Shown here: positions 10,770 through 20,234 of the stretch, one piece after another | Position numbering within the stretch: the stretch's first letter is position 1 | Layout: the number at the start of each line of letters is the position of its first letter | Position numbers and translations under genes: made by a program | The notes under the pieces: generated by a model | The model's input: only the letters and a program-made list of their open reading frames with translations | Told to the model about the DNA's origin: nothing | The model's database searches: none | Assembly (NCBI GenBank): GCA_037976565.1 | Contig: CP137671.1 | Span: forward strand, 22,631,019 to 22,695,018 | Source of the DNA: Mesocentrotus franciscanus | Lineage: Eukaryota > Echinodermata > Echinoidea > Camarodonta > Strongylocentrotidae | Length of the DNA stretch: 64,000 bases | Reading direction: 5' to 3'

Positions 10770-10778
10770 TTTTATATA
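10770..10778 (-). promoter_or_regulatory. TATA box for the minus-strand unit
   Basis: On the minus strand TATATAAAA lies about 105 bases upstream of the preferred ATG at 10664. A start site some 30 bases downstream of it would exclude the earlier in-frame ATG at 10757. Confidence 0.45.
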
Positions 10779-11343
10779 CTCCTTCCCAGACCGCGCGCGC
10801 CGTATCAGAACGTAGTAGAACGCAACGCGATGTAGCGCGCCGGGCCCGTTAACCGTCACATGCCGGGACGCGCCGTGATTTAACGCGACGAAACGGCTAC
10901 CATACACCCTTGCTTGCCGTGAGAAGCGTGGCAAAACGTGCGTGAAGCAACCGTGACAAAACGCGCACCTAACGCGACAGAACTTGTCAAAACTTGAAAG
11001 GACCGTGAGATGCCGGGGAATACACAGGCGTCCCGTCCCAATACGGACCGCCTCTAAGTTGTGTTACGGCATATTACGTACTGTCACGTTTTGTTGCGTT
11101 TACCCCGTTTTACTACGGCCTACTAGGTTTCTCATCCGTACCGTGACTGCCGTGGCAAATTTTTGACAGTTTAAAAATCTGGCCCGGCATCCACGGCAAT
11201 CACGGCCTGTCACGTTTGCCCTTTCCGTCCCCCGCGTTGTCTCACGTCCATCCCGTTTTGTCCACGGTGGCCTGAAACGTGATTGCCGTGGCCGTCGGGA
11301 ACATAGTGTAAACGTAGCATAAAAACAAAATCAAAGCATTCTA

Positions 11344-11587
11344 TGTAATTTGTGTTTTCACGAAATGACGGTTGTGTTAAAAGTTCAAACAGAGGAATAA
11401 AAAAGCAGCTACAGAAAGAGGAAAATGTACTCTATTTCGTAGTTCGAGTTATTTTATCTGTACATCAATTAAACATAACGTTTTGCCGTATTTAGTGTCC
11501 ATTTCGGGAATTCCATCCACGAGATAAAAATCCCGTATGTTTTACGCGCGCGGCTACGAGCCGTCACTTCGTGAAAACAAAATTACA
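11344..11587. mobile_element. MITE with GTTTTCACGAAGTGACGG-type ends, copy A
   Basis: The left end TGTAATTTGTGTTTTCACGA is matched in inverted form by CCGTCACTTCGTGAAAACAAAATTACA at the right. The interior is short and non-coding, AT-rich on the left. A second element with the same ends starts about 13 bases later. Confidence 0.65.
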
Positions 11588-11599
11588 GCGCTTCCTTGA

Positions 11600-11838
11600 A
11601 TTACGTGTTTTCACGAAGTGACGGTTATGTTTACAGCTCATTTCCCCCCAAAATATAAGAAATTATGGAAATAATTAAACATAGAACTAAACATAGAGAT
11701 ATGTTCTATCCCAGGATATAACATTTATTTGCCCTTGATACATTAAAGAGGTTGAGATTATAGTTTGAAAGTTTGAAAGCGATTTATTCAAAACTAACTT
11801 TCTTTTAATTGCGCGCTCATCCGTCACTTCGTGAAAAT
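11600..11838. mobile_element. MITE of the same family, copy B, abutting the creatinase exon
   Basis: The ends are GTGTTTTCACGAAGTGACGG (from about 11605) and CCGTCACTTCGTGAAAA (11821-11837). It is similar in size to copy A but the interior differs. Its right end lies only about 35 bases before the first creatinase exon, so it sits in the upstream intron (or promoter, if that exon is the first). Confidence 0.65.
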
Positions 11839-11872
11839 AGGGACGAATAATCGCTCCATCTCGTCTCCATAG

Positions 11873-12241
11873 GCCCAGCCAACCTTCTCACGCGCTGAGA
11901 TGCAACGCCGTATCGACGCCCTTCGAAGCCACATGCTCGCCCAGGGAATCGAAGGCGTACTCCTGACGTCAATGCACAACATCAAATACTTCTCCGACTA
12001 CCTCTACTGCAGCGTCGGTCGTCCCTACGGGCTCGTCATCACCATGGACAAGGTGGTCAACATCGCTGCCCTCGTCGACAGCGGCCAGGCCTGGCGGAGA
12101 TCACCCGTGAGCGACGATGTGGTCATCTACACGGACTGGCATCGCGACAACTTCTGGAGCGCCGTTGGGCACCTGCTCGGCAACGCTTCGGGGAAGATCG
12201 GAGCCGAATTTGACCATCTACCTCATGCTGGAAAACTAAAG
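11873..12241 (+). CDS. Creatinase exon 1 of those visible (N-terminal domain)
   Basis: Codes for the substrate-binding N-terminal domain, including YCSVGRPYG and DSGQAWRRS. An ATG at 11900 would open it, but the nine codons before it (ending TFSRAE, open back to CCATAG at 11872) match the TFSxxE element that precedes the first helix in bacterial creatinases. The exon therefore most likely starts at an acceptor at 11871-11872 with a pyrimidine-rich tract before it. The donor is AAAG|GTTTGA, phase 0. Confidence 0.85.
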
Positions 12242-15200
12242 GTTTGAATGTCATGGAATTTTCTTCCTCTCGTGTTTGTTTGTATATTGTTTTTTGTTTT
12301 GTTTTGTTGTTTTGTTTATGTTGAATAAAAATGTCAAGGATTTCCTAATTGATAACAATATGAACCCTTATACAACCAATGAGCGGCATTGGCAAGATTC
12401 TTTCGGGGGGGGGGTTACCGTTTTTCTGAGGGGGTATACTTATATAAAGAGGGGAGAACCATTAAATGTTTTAAAAATTAATTCTACATCATTATCTTTT
12501 TAACATAGACATGTAACGATCTACGGCCTCCCTGCAATGTTCTGTTATATATGTAAGGATAGATCAAATCATTTTTTACTCCAGGCTGACTTATTTGATC
12601 ACAAAATTCTTAGCCTACTTGCATAATTATATAGTCTTTTCACTATTTTCTACAAAGCAAGCCCCAATACTCTCAACTGTCTGTCATTGATATTTAATTT
12701 CTTACTATATTTTGCTTGGGAATTTATGTTTTACCGTTTTCCTTTGTCGTTTGTTTATGTTTATTGTATTGTTTTAGTGTACCATTTCTGGTCCCCATGG
12801 AAGACCAGCGGCATCATAACGATGCCGCTGAATATGGGCTATCCAGCCGTTTATTTTATCTTGTAATTCATAATTCTATTCGTTATTGTTTTACTGAATG
12901 CATGATGTCTTTTTATAGGGAAATAAAACAAACAAACAAACAAAAAAAGAGAGGTATAGCAGATTCCTGAAAGAACATGTTAGTTACAAGTCTCAAAATA
13001 ATTTACGGAGTCGTTAAAAAAAATCTTTGCCTTTTAAAGAATCTTTCCAATGGCCTTTGATTATAAAAAAAAATATTGTTATATCTCGAATTTACAGTTA
13101 GAACAAGCTGTATCTCGAGACGACACCGTCGATGTTGGGGTACCCATCATGCACATGCGGATCATCAAGTCCCCCGAAGAGATCGCCCTCGTCAAAGAAG
13201 GAGCCCGCATCGCCGACTTGGGCGCAGAAGCTGCGGTGTCTGTAAGCGTAGAGGGCGCTAATGAATACGAGATTGCCCAGCATGCCACGACGGCCATGAT
13301 GCGAGAGGTGGCCAAATCGTTCCCGGACTCGGAGATTCGGGACAGTGAGTTAGAGCGAGTTGTTGTTAAAGATAAATCCAGTTCTGGTCATGCGATTGCA
13401 TTGTGAAAGAAACGTTGTGGAATCGATCAGAAAAGGTTGATCATCTAGCATATAAGTATTGGTGTGTACTGCAAGGTTCTGGAATCATCAAAATGATAAG
13501 AAATTTGGCCCAGTCTTGGTAAAGTTACAAGCACTGTACACAGAAAGATGTATATGGGACTACGTGACCACGTGCGCGATATCTATTCGGTCCCAATAGA
13601 TATAATAATTTACCAAATATATCAATTAGTAGGCGGTTTCCAGACTTTCCCGGCAAAATTTGTATCATCACGTATTAGTCAAAACATATTCTTTCACATG
13701 ATTGGTAATGAGAGCTTCCATTTCATTTTTTTGAGAGAGGGGCGTTTCCAAAACTGGTCTTTACCTTTAAGTAAAATAATGTGTCAAACTGTCTGAATAA
13801 AGTTTCATAACGTCATTTGTTGAGAGCAAGAAGAGCATCACTCGATGTGAAATGACCATGAGTGAGTGTCGTTGGCACTTTTAATATCAGACTTCAATTT
13901 TCTAAGGTGGACTCTTTTGAATATATGAATTTAATAATCCTCTCCCGTCAGCATCATTCCCTTCTTGAGAATTGTTTGCTTGAAATGAATTTAACATGTG
14001 CTTGATTCCCTATTTCACAAAAAATAGCAATTTATTTTACAAAAGTTTGTAAATGAAATGCTAAAATGCTGAACTAAAGAATTATATATATCTCTCTCCT
14101 TTTCTATACATAATTATATAATACATATCTATCTATCTATCTCTTTTTATCTATCCCTTTCTATCCGTCTATCTTTCTACCTTTCTTGCTCCATCCGTAT
14201 ACCCCCTGTCTCTCCCTTTTAACTATCTATTCATCTGTCTTTCTCGCCATTTCCCTCATTGTTTCTCCTCCTCTCCCTCCCTCCTTTACCACCTCTCTCT
14301 CTCTCATCTATGTTTCGTTCACTCCCATTCATTCTTCTCTCTCTCTCTCTCTCTCACTCTCTTATTCATAGCTTGGTCTTGGGTTCAGTCTGGTCCTATC
14401 AACTCAGACGGCGCACACAACGCGACCACGACACGAAAACTCATCAAAGGCGACATCATCGTCCTCAACGTCTTCCCTATGATAGCTGGGTGTGTTTCAT
14501 TAACGGGTGATCCGAAATTATGCGTAGAAAATGGTCTGATTTTTAGACCCTTGTACCGTATGGTCGTACGTTTTGTGCAAAGATTCAATCAGCTTAATTT
14601 TGGCCATTGCAAGAAGTGGGTTATTGATATGCACAAATGCCCATGTAACCTTTATGTTATTACCAAAGAAAAAAGAAGTCGGTCAGTCACTCAATAGTGT
14701 CTGACAGTGAACCTACAAAGTAAACGGGTTTCCTTGCATAATTTGAATACTAGGACACTGCTGACGTTTAAATTTCACAGATAAGACATACGTGACATAT
14801 TCCTAATTCCTGCAAAGATCTACAGAATTTGATGTTGGCTGCAAAAGGGTTACACTACCTTTAAGGCTAGTTCAGATGTGACGCGGCAAAAAAAAATGAT
14901 GACGCGAAGTGTAATACGCTTCGCGTTTCTAAATCTTATAACAAAGAGCTCCATGAATACGCGCAAATCCGTCGTTACGCAGTTATTCATTTACGCGTTA
15001 AAAATGAGCAATTAGGGTTGCAATTGGGTTTGAGATTATGATGCGGTTAGGGTTATGCTTACACGTGTAGCTTGAAGGTTGAAGTTAGGAATTCGGTTAC
15101 GAAGTGTATCAAATTGACTGCGGAACTATTATTGTCGCAGGAGCATGTTTCCTACAAATCTGTACTGGTCTTTGGTCATCTAATGAGCTGACGCAAAGAT

Positions 15201-17059
15201 TGCCATAACCATTTGGCAAACTATAGGCCTTTATATTGTGCATTTAGATCATCCTTTGGAGTGCATTACAAGAAAAAGTTTTCCATGGAAGACATCACAT
15301 TTTCAAAAGCATTCAGTCATTTGTGTTATCATCGAGACCGAAAGCCGAGAATGGCATATTTACACGAGCATGAAAAGAGAAATACTTGGTTAGAAGAACG
15401 ATTTTTTGAACGACGATAGGCATGCTAAATTAAGATTTTATTTGTCATTTAATCCTTTCATTATTTGCATTCAGACTTTTTGTTTTCATTGCTAATCCTA
15501 TACTTACAACTACTCTTCTTGACCACAACTCTGACAGCTACTTCTCGGCGCTAGAACGAACCCTTTTCTTGAACCACGTGCCTTCCGATCGCTATCTTGA
15601 AGTGTGGCAGGTCAACTGCGACGTTCACCGCCGCGGGATGGAGCTCATCAAACCTGGTGTCAAATGCTGCGACGTCGCGCTCGAGTTGAACGAGATGTAC
15701 CGAGAGAAGAACCTACTCCAGTACAAGAGCTTCGGCTACGGGCACTCCTTCGGGGTCCTGTCACACTACTACGGCCGCGAAGCAGGTATAGACTTCTTAA
15801 AGTTGTCCTCTTAAAAATTCTCCTTTTCTCCTGAGATTTTGTGCAATAAGTACATAACAATGATATCATAACATACCAACATTTTCTCTACATGGGCAAT
15901 ACCAATTTGTTTTGTCACACACGTAACGTAACGTCACTGAACACATCGAACACGATCGCAAAGACTTTAAATACCTATTGTCATGTCTGTCGAAGTCACG
16001 TTAGCACATATTTTCTATAGATGATGAAAAATGTTATTGAAATTGCATTGGGCGGTTGGTGTTTTTTTTTAAAAGTCTATACGACCGTGTTGTTTGTTTG
16101 CTTTTTTTTAAACGCAGTGTTGTAGATATTTTGCACGGACAGGCATTACACTAGTTTTCATTTGGTATCATAACCCAATATCTTCTGGAAAGTTCACTTT
16201 TTATTTCAGGGATCCTTGCTGATAAAGTAAACGAATAAGCCCATTTTATATGCATCAATGTCCCAGCGAAAGATGATACATACAATTTAGGTTTTGCCGA
16301 CATCGCTTCAGATATACAGACGCTTTGTTTCAGTTCGGGTGTCTGTGCCATGGCATTGGTTAGGACTCTCGTGTACTCGGTATCAGAGCCGTCTAATCAA
16401 TGGCTCTGCCGGATGTCTACTAACAGCGCCCTCTATAAAGAAACCATACTAATCTCGTCTCTGAGTCCATGAGAACAAACAGTCAGTACATGTAACTGTC
16501 ACGAAAAGTTACTCCTTTGCATAATGTACCGCCCCCTTAACCCTCCGTTAGCATCTGAAGAACAGACCCCACCCCTCAAATTTTCTCTATGACGGACATT
16601 TTTATTCATTCATTTATTTCTTTTTACACAAGTGGTACACCCACTGACTTATACAAGAACAAATCCAGGTTTCGGAAGTAGTTGATCGGGGTTATAATAA
16701 TTGTTCGGTTATAATAACAAGTAAACTTTAGATTAAGAAATCATAGTACAGAAGTACCCCAAAGCCAATTTTCAAGTAGGCCTACATGTTGAACTCTTTC
16801 CACATTGTGTTATGGTGCAAATAATCACTGAATCATTTCTTACCGTTAAATCTTCTTAGCTCTTGAATTGAGGGAAGACATCGAGACTGTTATACAGCCC
16901 GGTATGGTGCTTTCTATGGAGCCACATCTCACAATACCAGACGGACAGCCTGGTGCAGGAGGCTACAGGGAGCATGATATCATGGTTGTCACTGAAGAGG
17001 GCGCTGCTTCGATTACCAAATTTCCTTACGGACCAGAGCATAACATTATCAACAAATGA
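11873..17059 (+). CDS. Creatinase (creatine amidinohydrolase), five visible exons
   Basis: Predicted cytosolic enzyme hydrolysing creatine to sarcosine and urea (EC 3.5.3.3), of the M24 metallopeptidase-like 'pita-bread' fold. Exons: 11873-12241, 13098-13344, 14372-14489, 15538-15785 and 16860-17059. All junctions are GT-AG, and the frame is kept across all of them (phases 0, 1, 2, 1). The visible protein is 393 residues; bacterial creatinases are about 400-410. The order of family motifs is complete: TS-HNI-Y, YC-x-x-GRPYG, QAWRR, IKSPEE, DGAHN, ALERTLF, KPG, ELNEMYRE, GYGHSFG, HYYGREAG, SMEP, GAGGYREHD, FPYGPEHNI. The His of DGAHN, the Glu of ALERT and of SMEP, the Arg of GRPYG and GREAG, and the His of GYGH are the residues known to act in the bacterial enzyme, so activity is expected. 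Similarity to proteobacterial enzymes is very high by recollection. Transfer from bacteria followed by intron gain is an inference. The N-terminal exon is missing. Confidence 0.92.
12710..12955 (+). mobile_element. 3' tail of a non-LTR retrotransposon (CR1/L2-like), in intron
   Basis: The sequence TCTGGTCCCCATGGAAGACC is followed by a perfect 10-bp stem-loop (CAGCGGCATC at 12806-12815, loop ATAAC, GATGCCGCTG at 12821-12830) and then GGGCTATCC. It ends in GAAATAAAACAAACAAAC-type simple repeats. A 3' stem-loop with a short simple-repeat tail is what 5'-truncated CR1/L2-type LINE copies leave behind. Family assignment is from memory of similar tails. Confidence 0.45.
13098..13344 (+). CDS. Creatinase exon 2 (domain linker and start of catalytic domain)
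   Basis: Acceptor TTTACAG at 13097; donor ACA|GTGAGT at 13345. Contains MRIIKSPEEIALVKEGARI, the linker-helix motif of M24 proteins. Ends in phase 1 after EIRD. Confidence 0.9.
14085..14370 (+). repeat. Pyrimidine-rich microsatellite before creatinase exon 3
   Basis: CT/TATC/CCT-type simple repeats with (CT)n at 14338-14354. They end at the exon 3 acceptor and so provide an unusually long polypyrimidine tract. Confidence 0.75.
14372..14489 (+). CDS. Creatinase exon 3 (catalytic His)
   Basis: Acceptor TTCATAG at 14371, preceded by a 280-base pyrimidine-rich tract. Encodes T/WSWVQSG and NSDGAHN with the catalytic His, then KGDIIVLNVFPMIAG. The donor is CTGG|GTGTGT (14490), phase 2. Only 118 bases long, the smallest exon. 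Confidence 0.9.
14560..14880 (-). repeat. Dispersed repeat copy in creatinase intron, related to 45.5 kb
   Basis: The segment with AAACGGGTTTCCTTGCATAA, GATCTACAGAATTTGATG and GGCTGCAAAAGGG is the reverse complement, with about 20% divergence, of 45535-45670. Similarity continues to about 14560 against 45700-45790. It marks a family with at least two copies here. Confidence 0.65.
15538..15785 (+). CDS. Creatinase exon 4
   Basis: Acceptor CTGACAG at 15537. Encodes YFSALERTLF, VHRRGMELIKPG, ELNEMYREKN, SFGYGHSFG and HYYGREAG. Donor GCAG|GTATAG at 15786, phase 1. Codon use is GC-rich relative to the surrounding introns. Confidence 0.92.
16860..17059 (+). CDS. Creatinase last exon
   Basis: Acceptor TTCTTAG at 16859. 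Encodes LELREDIETVIQPG, SMEP, GAGGYREHDIMVV and the C-terminal FPYGPEHNI segment. TGA at 17057-17059. Confidence 0.92.
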
Positions 17060-17132
17060 TTGGTTTAGTTATTACTATTTTATTTCATGGTTGTTGACCG
17101 ATTGATTATTATCGATTTGAAAGGGTCAGGAT

Positions 17133-17153
17133 AATAAAGTACAAATCAATAAA
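17133..17153 (+). promoter_or_regulatory. Creatinase polyadenylation signals
   Basis: Two AATAAA hexamers (17133-17138 and 17148-17153) lie 75-95 bases after the stop codon, giving a short 3' UTR. Confidence 0.6.
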
Positions 17154-17159
17154 TCTACA

Positions 17160-20150
17160 ACTCGTAAAATTTCCATATGCAAATTTTAATTACGAGATGT
17201 AAAGAATCTAATAATATTAGGGATAAGACGTTTGATTTGCGTATTTATTGATCGATGTGACACACTTGTGGGTAAGTACTCTTGCAACACTCACTTCACT
17301 GGGTGATTGATTGATTGATTGATTGGTTGGTTGGTTAGTGGTTGATCAGTAGGTTGATTGACTGATTAGTGAACATGGGTAATAAAACATGAAATCAAGT
17401 CAACTTGTTAAATATCGGCTCCCATGTACCCATGGCTTTAAATCCCCAAGACCCCAAATGGGACCAGTGCATGTAGACACTTTTACATAGAGCCAAAAAG
17501 GTGTAGATTAAATTAAAAACATTAGGGGATATGCCCTTCTGGCTCTCCATCGATCGGACGTTCCTAAGCAGCTGTAGGAACGATACTTCAAGCATGACTA
17601 CGAGAGTCAGTGAGTCAATTTTAATTAAATAAATGTCAAAGTCTGATACAATTTTATTTTTTTAATGGTAAATCGTAAATGGTCATGAAATTATTTTTAA
17701 TGAATGAAATGAGGACGCTCTTTTAGAAAAACTGGACAAGAAGTCCTGACACATAACATTAAATAATAATTTACATTTTGATATCAATATCATCATATCT
17801 ACACCTTGTATTTTCTTGCATTCTTTAAAGACTGTTAAACAACATAAAACTTTGAAATATTCTAAAGCGATATTTCAATGTCTACGCAAGAATGTTATTT
17901 GATTTCATGGAATGTGATGTTGTACTTATATCTCGTTACTTCATTAAATGGGGTTTTGTTTCGTTTGTTTTGGTTTCTTTTACTTAACCTTTAAAAAAGT
18001 AAGCTATTCTGTATTTGTTACATATCTCAGATATATAAATCTAATTTCAGCTTTTATAGTTACTTTTTGTTGTTTTGATCATTATATTATATCCAAAGTA
18101 TATATATTTTCTTTTGCAATCTTCATTTGCCGTATTTACATTCTAATAAAGCGTTGAATGTTCGTTTCAATTGTCCACTATCATTGAACATGATCGCAAA
18201 GACGCAAAGGCTTTCGAGAAATCAACCGAAGAGAAATTGCAATACCCTATCGAAAGTCCCATATACACATTGATATAAATCATGTTCAGATTACGTAATA
18301 CGTTATTATAATGTTCGCGCATTGATGGACAAGGCCATTGAAATTGCGAAAGTCTTTGCGATCGGTATTGTGAATCAGATGATGTAAAATTTATAGTGGA
18401 AAGGTGGTTCTGTGTAACAATGATGTTCTTCAACTCATATTAAAGAAGCCAACAGTAATCAATTAAATCGATAATCCTTTTGCTATTTCATTTCTTGTAT
18501 ATTTGTTTTTATCTTTGTGAAAAACGTCTCTATCACATTTCATGTAGAGTTATCTACTGATGAGGTGGTTCGATTGTTTGTGATTATGTAATAGTGATTG
18601 ATCACTGTCTTTCTAATTATTCAAGTTGCATCTGAGCAGCAGAAAGAGCGTGAAAGACAGAAAGAAAGAATTTGGTTACCGTTTGAGAAAGGTGTGCACG
18701 TGCTCTCTTTACTTTTTAAAAGTAATATGCTGGGCTTTTCAGCTGATCTTGAGGAAGTGAGTGTATTTTTTTGCACGCAAATCTACAGTTTCGTAAAGAA
18801 CTATGGGGCATTATTAATTTCGTTTAAAATCGTAACATTTTTTAGTTTATACAATTTATGAGCTTATTCATGAATAATACAATATTTAAGCAGGAATTAG
18901 CAAAAAAAGGGATGAGAAGAAGAAGAAGATGACGATGATGATGATGATGATGAAGGAGGATGAGGAGGAAGAGGAGGGAAGAATACGAAGAAGGAGGAGG
19001 AGAAGAAGAAGCAGAAAAAGAAGTGAAAAGTGAAACTGCAAAAGTGAGTTCTATGGAAACAGGAAACCTGACATGAGTTCAAAAGTTAAACATGAGGAAA
19101 TTATTAACAACACGATTTAAAACCAAGATTAGTAAGACAAATCAAAACGAATGGAGTAAATCAGGAGGGGGGTCAGGCAGAGGCATTATATCAATCGAAG
19201 AAAAATCATAAAGAAAATGACACATATGGACTCCACCTGCTCTATAATTAAATCAAGAGTCAACCGGTATTACGTTTCTTAGAATTTCCTGCCTTCCCTC
19301 ATTAAATTTCACTTGTTTCCTGTATGCATAAAATGTAAATATCCTTAATGTCAAGAACTTTTGAAGGATTTTCTTCTGAAGGTGAAAAAAACGTTATCCT
19401 TGGCAGTGAACGGAAAGAAGGCCAAGGCTAAGCGCCATGACGTACGTACGCGTCATATAGTAATTTCTTCTATTCATTGCTCACACAATTATCAAATAAT
19501 CTCATGCAGCAAGCCAGGAAATTACACATCTGTACACGCACACAAACCGACACACAAAAAACAACACACATTCAGTGTAGTGATGGTCTGCAATGTGTGT
19601 CGTATTTGCACGCGTGTAAATATCGCGTGTATGACATACACGAATGGGCACGAAAAAGTCGGCCGCTCGAGATAGAGTGCACGGATGACGCGGCAAGGAT
19701 TGTCTATCGTAAAGGATTTTGAAGTTGCAGATGTTAACAAGAATTATATCATTTAAAAATAAAAAAAATCAGAATAAAGAGAGAGAGACAGTGATTTTTT
19801 TCAGGAGCCCTTTGGCATGTCCCCCTGCACCCGGCGGATCCCCACTGATGCACACAGTTCCAAAAAAGAATAGTAAATATTTCTTATAAATACAGAACAA
19901 AGGATAACTGAAATAATCAGTTTGTGATTGTCAGATTTAAACGCTTCAAAAAAAGATTCTTTTGCAAGAATGGTTCAAGGACTATGTAATAAAAAGGGAG
20001 CACATTTCTGAAAATTTTCTGAAAAGGATGTGTTTTTTACTTCTTTCAAGGGCGCCTTTTTGGCTCTAAAATTTGAAAGGAACACAAGATTGCAATGGGG
20101 CATATTTTTCTTTTGTGTAATTACGGCACGCCACACTGAGTTTCTACATA
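17160..20150. other. Intergenic, simple repeats only
   Basis: GATT/GGTT repeats (17303-17345), a GAA/GAT/GAG purine-rich tract (18910-19025), and otherwise AT-rich sequence. No gene supported. Confidence 0.5.
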
Positions 20151-20154
20151 AGGT

Positions 20155-20232
20155 GCCCCCTATACACATACACACGCACACACACACATACACACACACA
20201 CACGCACCCGCACACAAACACCAACACAAAAC
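20155..20232. repeat. (CA)n microsatellite
   Basis: Imperfect CACACA run with CACG and CATA variants. Confidence 0.85.
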
Positions 20233-20234
20233 CG

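Larger units (their letters stand above)
9736..11290. mobile_element. Unclassified GC-richer transposon-like unit with CGTGA/TCACG-rich flanks
   Basis: Base composition rises sharply here. Both flanks (9740-9970 and 10830-11290) are packed with the words CGTGA and TCACG. A GTGGATGCC[A/G]GGC word occurs on the plus strand at 9932 and on the minus strand near 11190, so the flanks are inverted with respect to each other. Between them is a compact minus-strand transcription unit (TATA box, decayed frame, AATAAA). Subterminal repeated short motifs around a gene are typical of DNA transposons such as hAT or P, but no transposase domain is recognisable and exact termini were not found. Confidence 0.4.
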
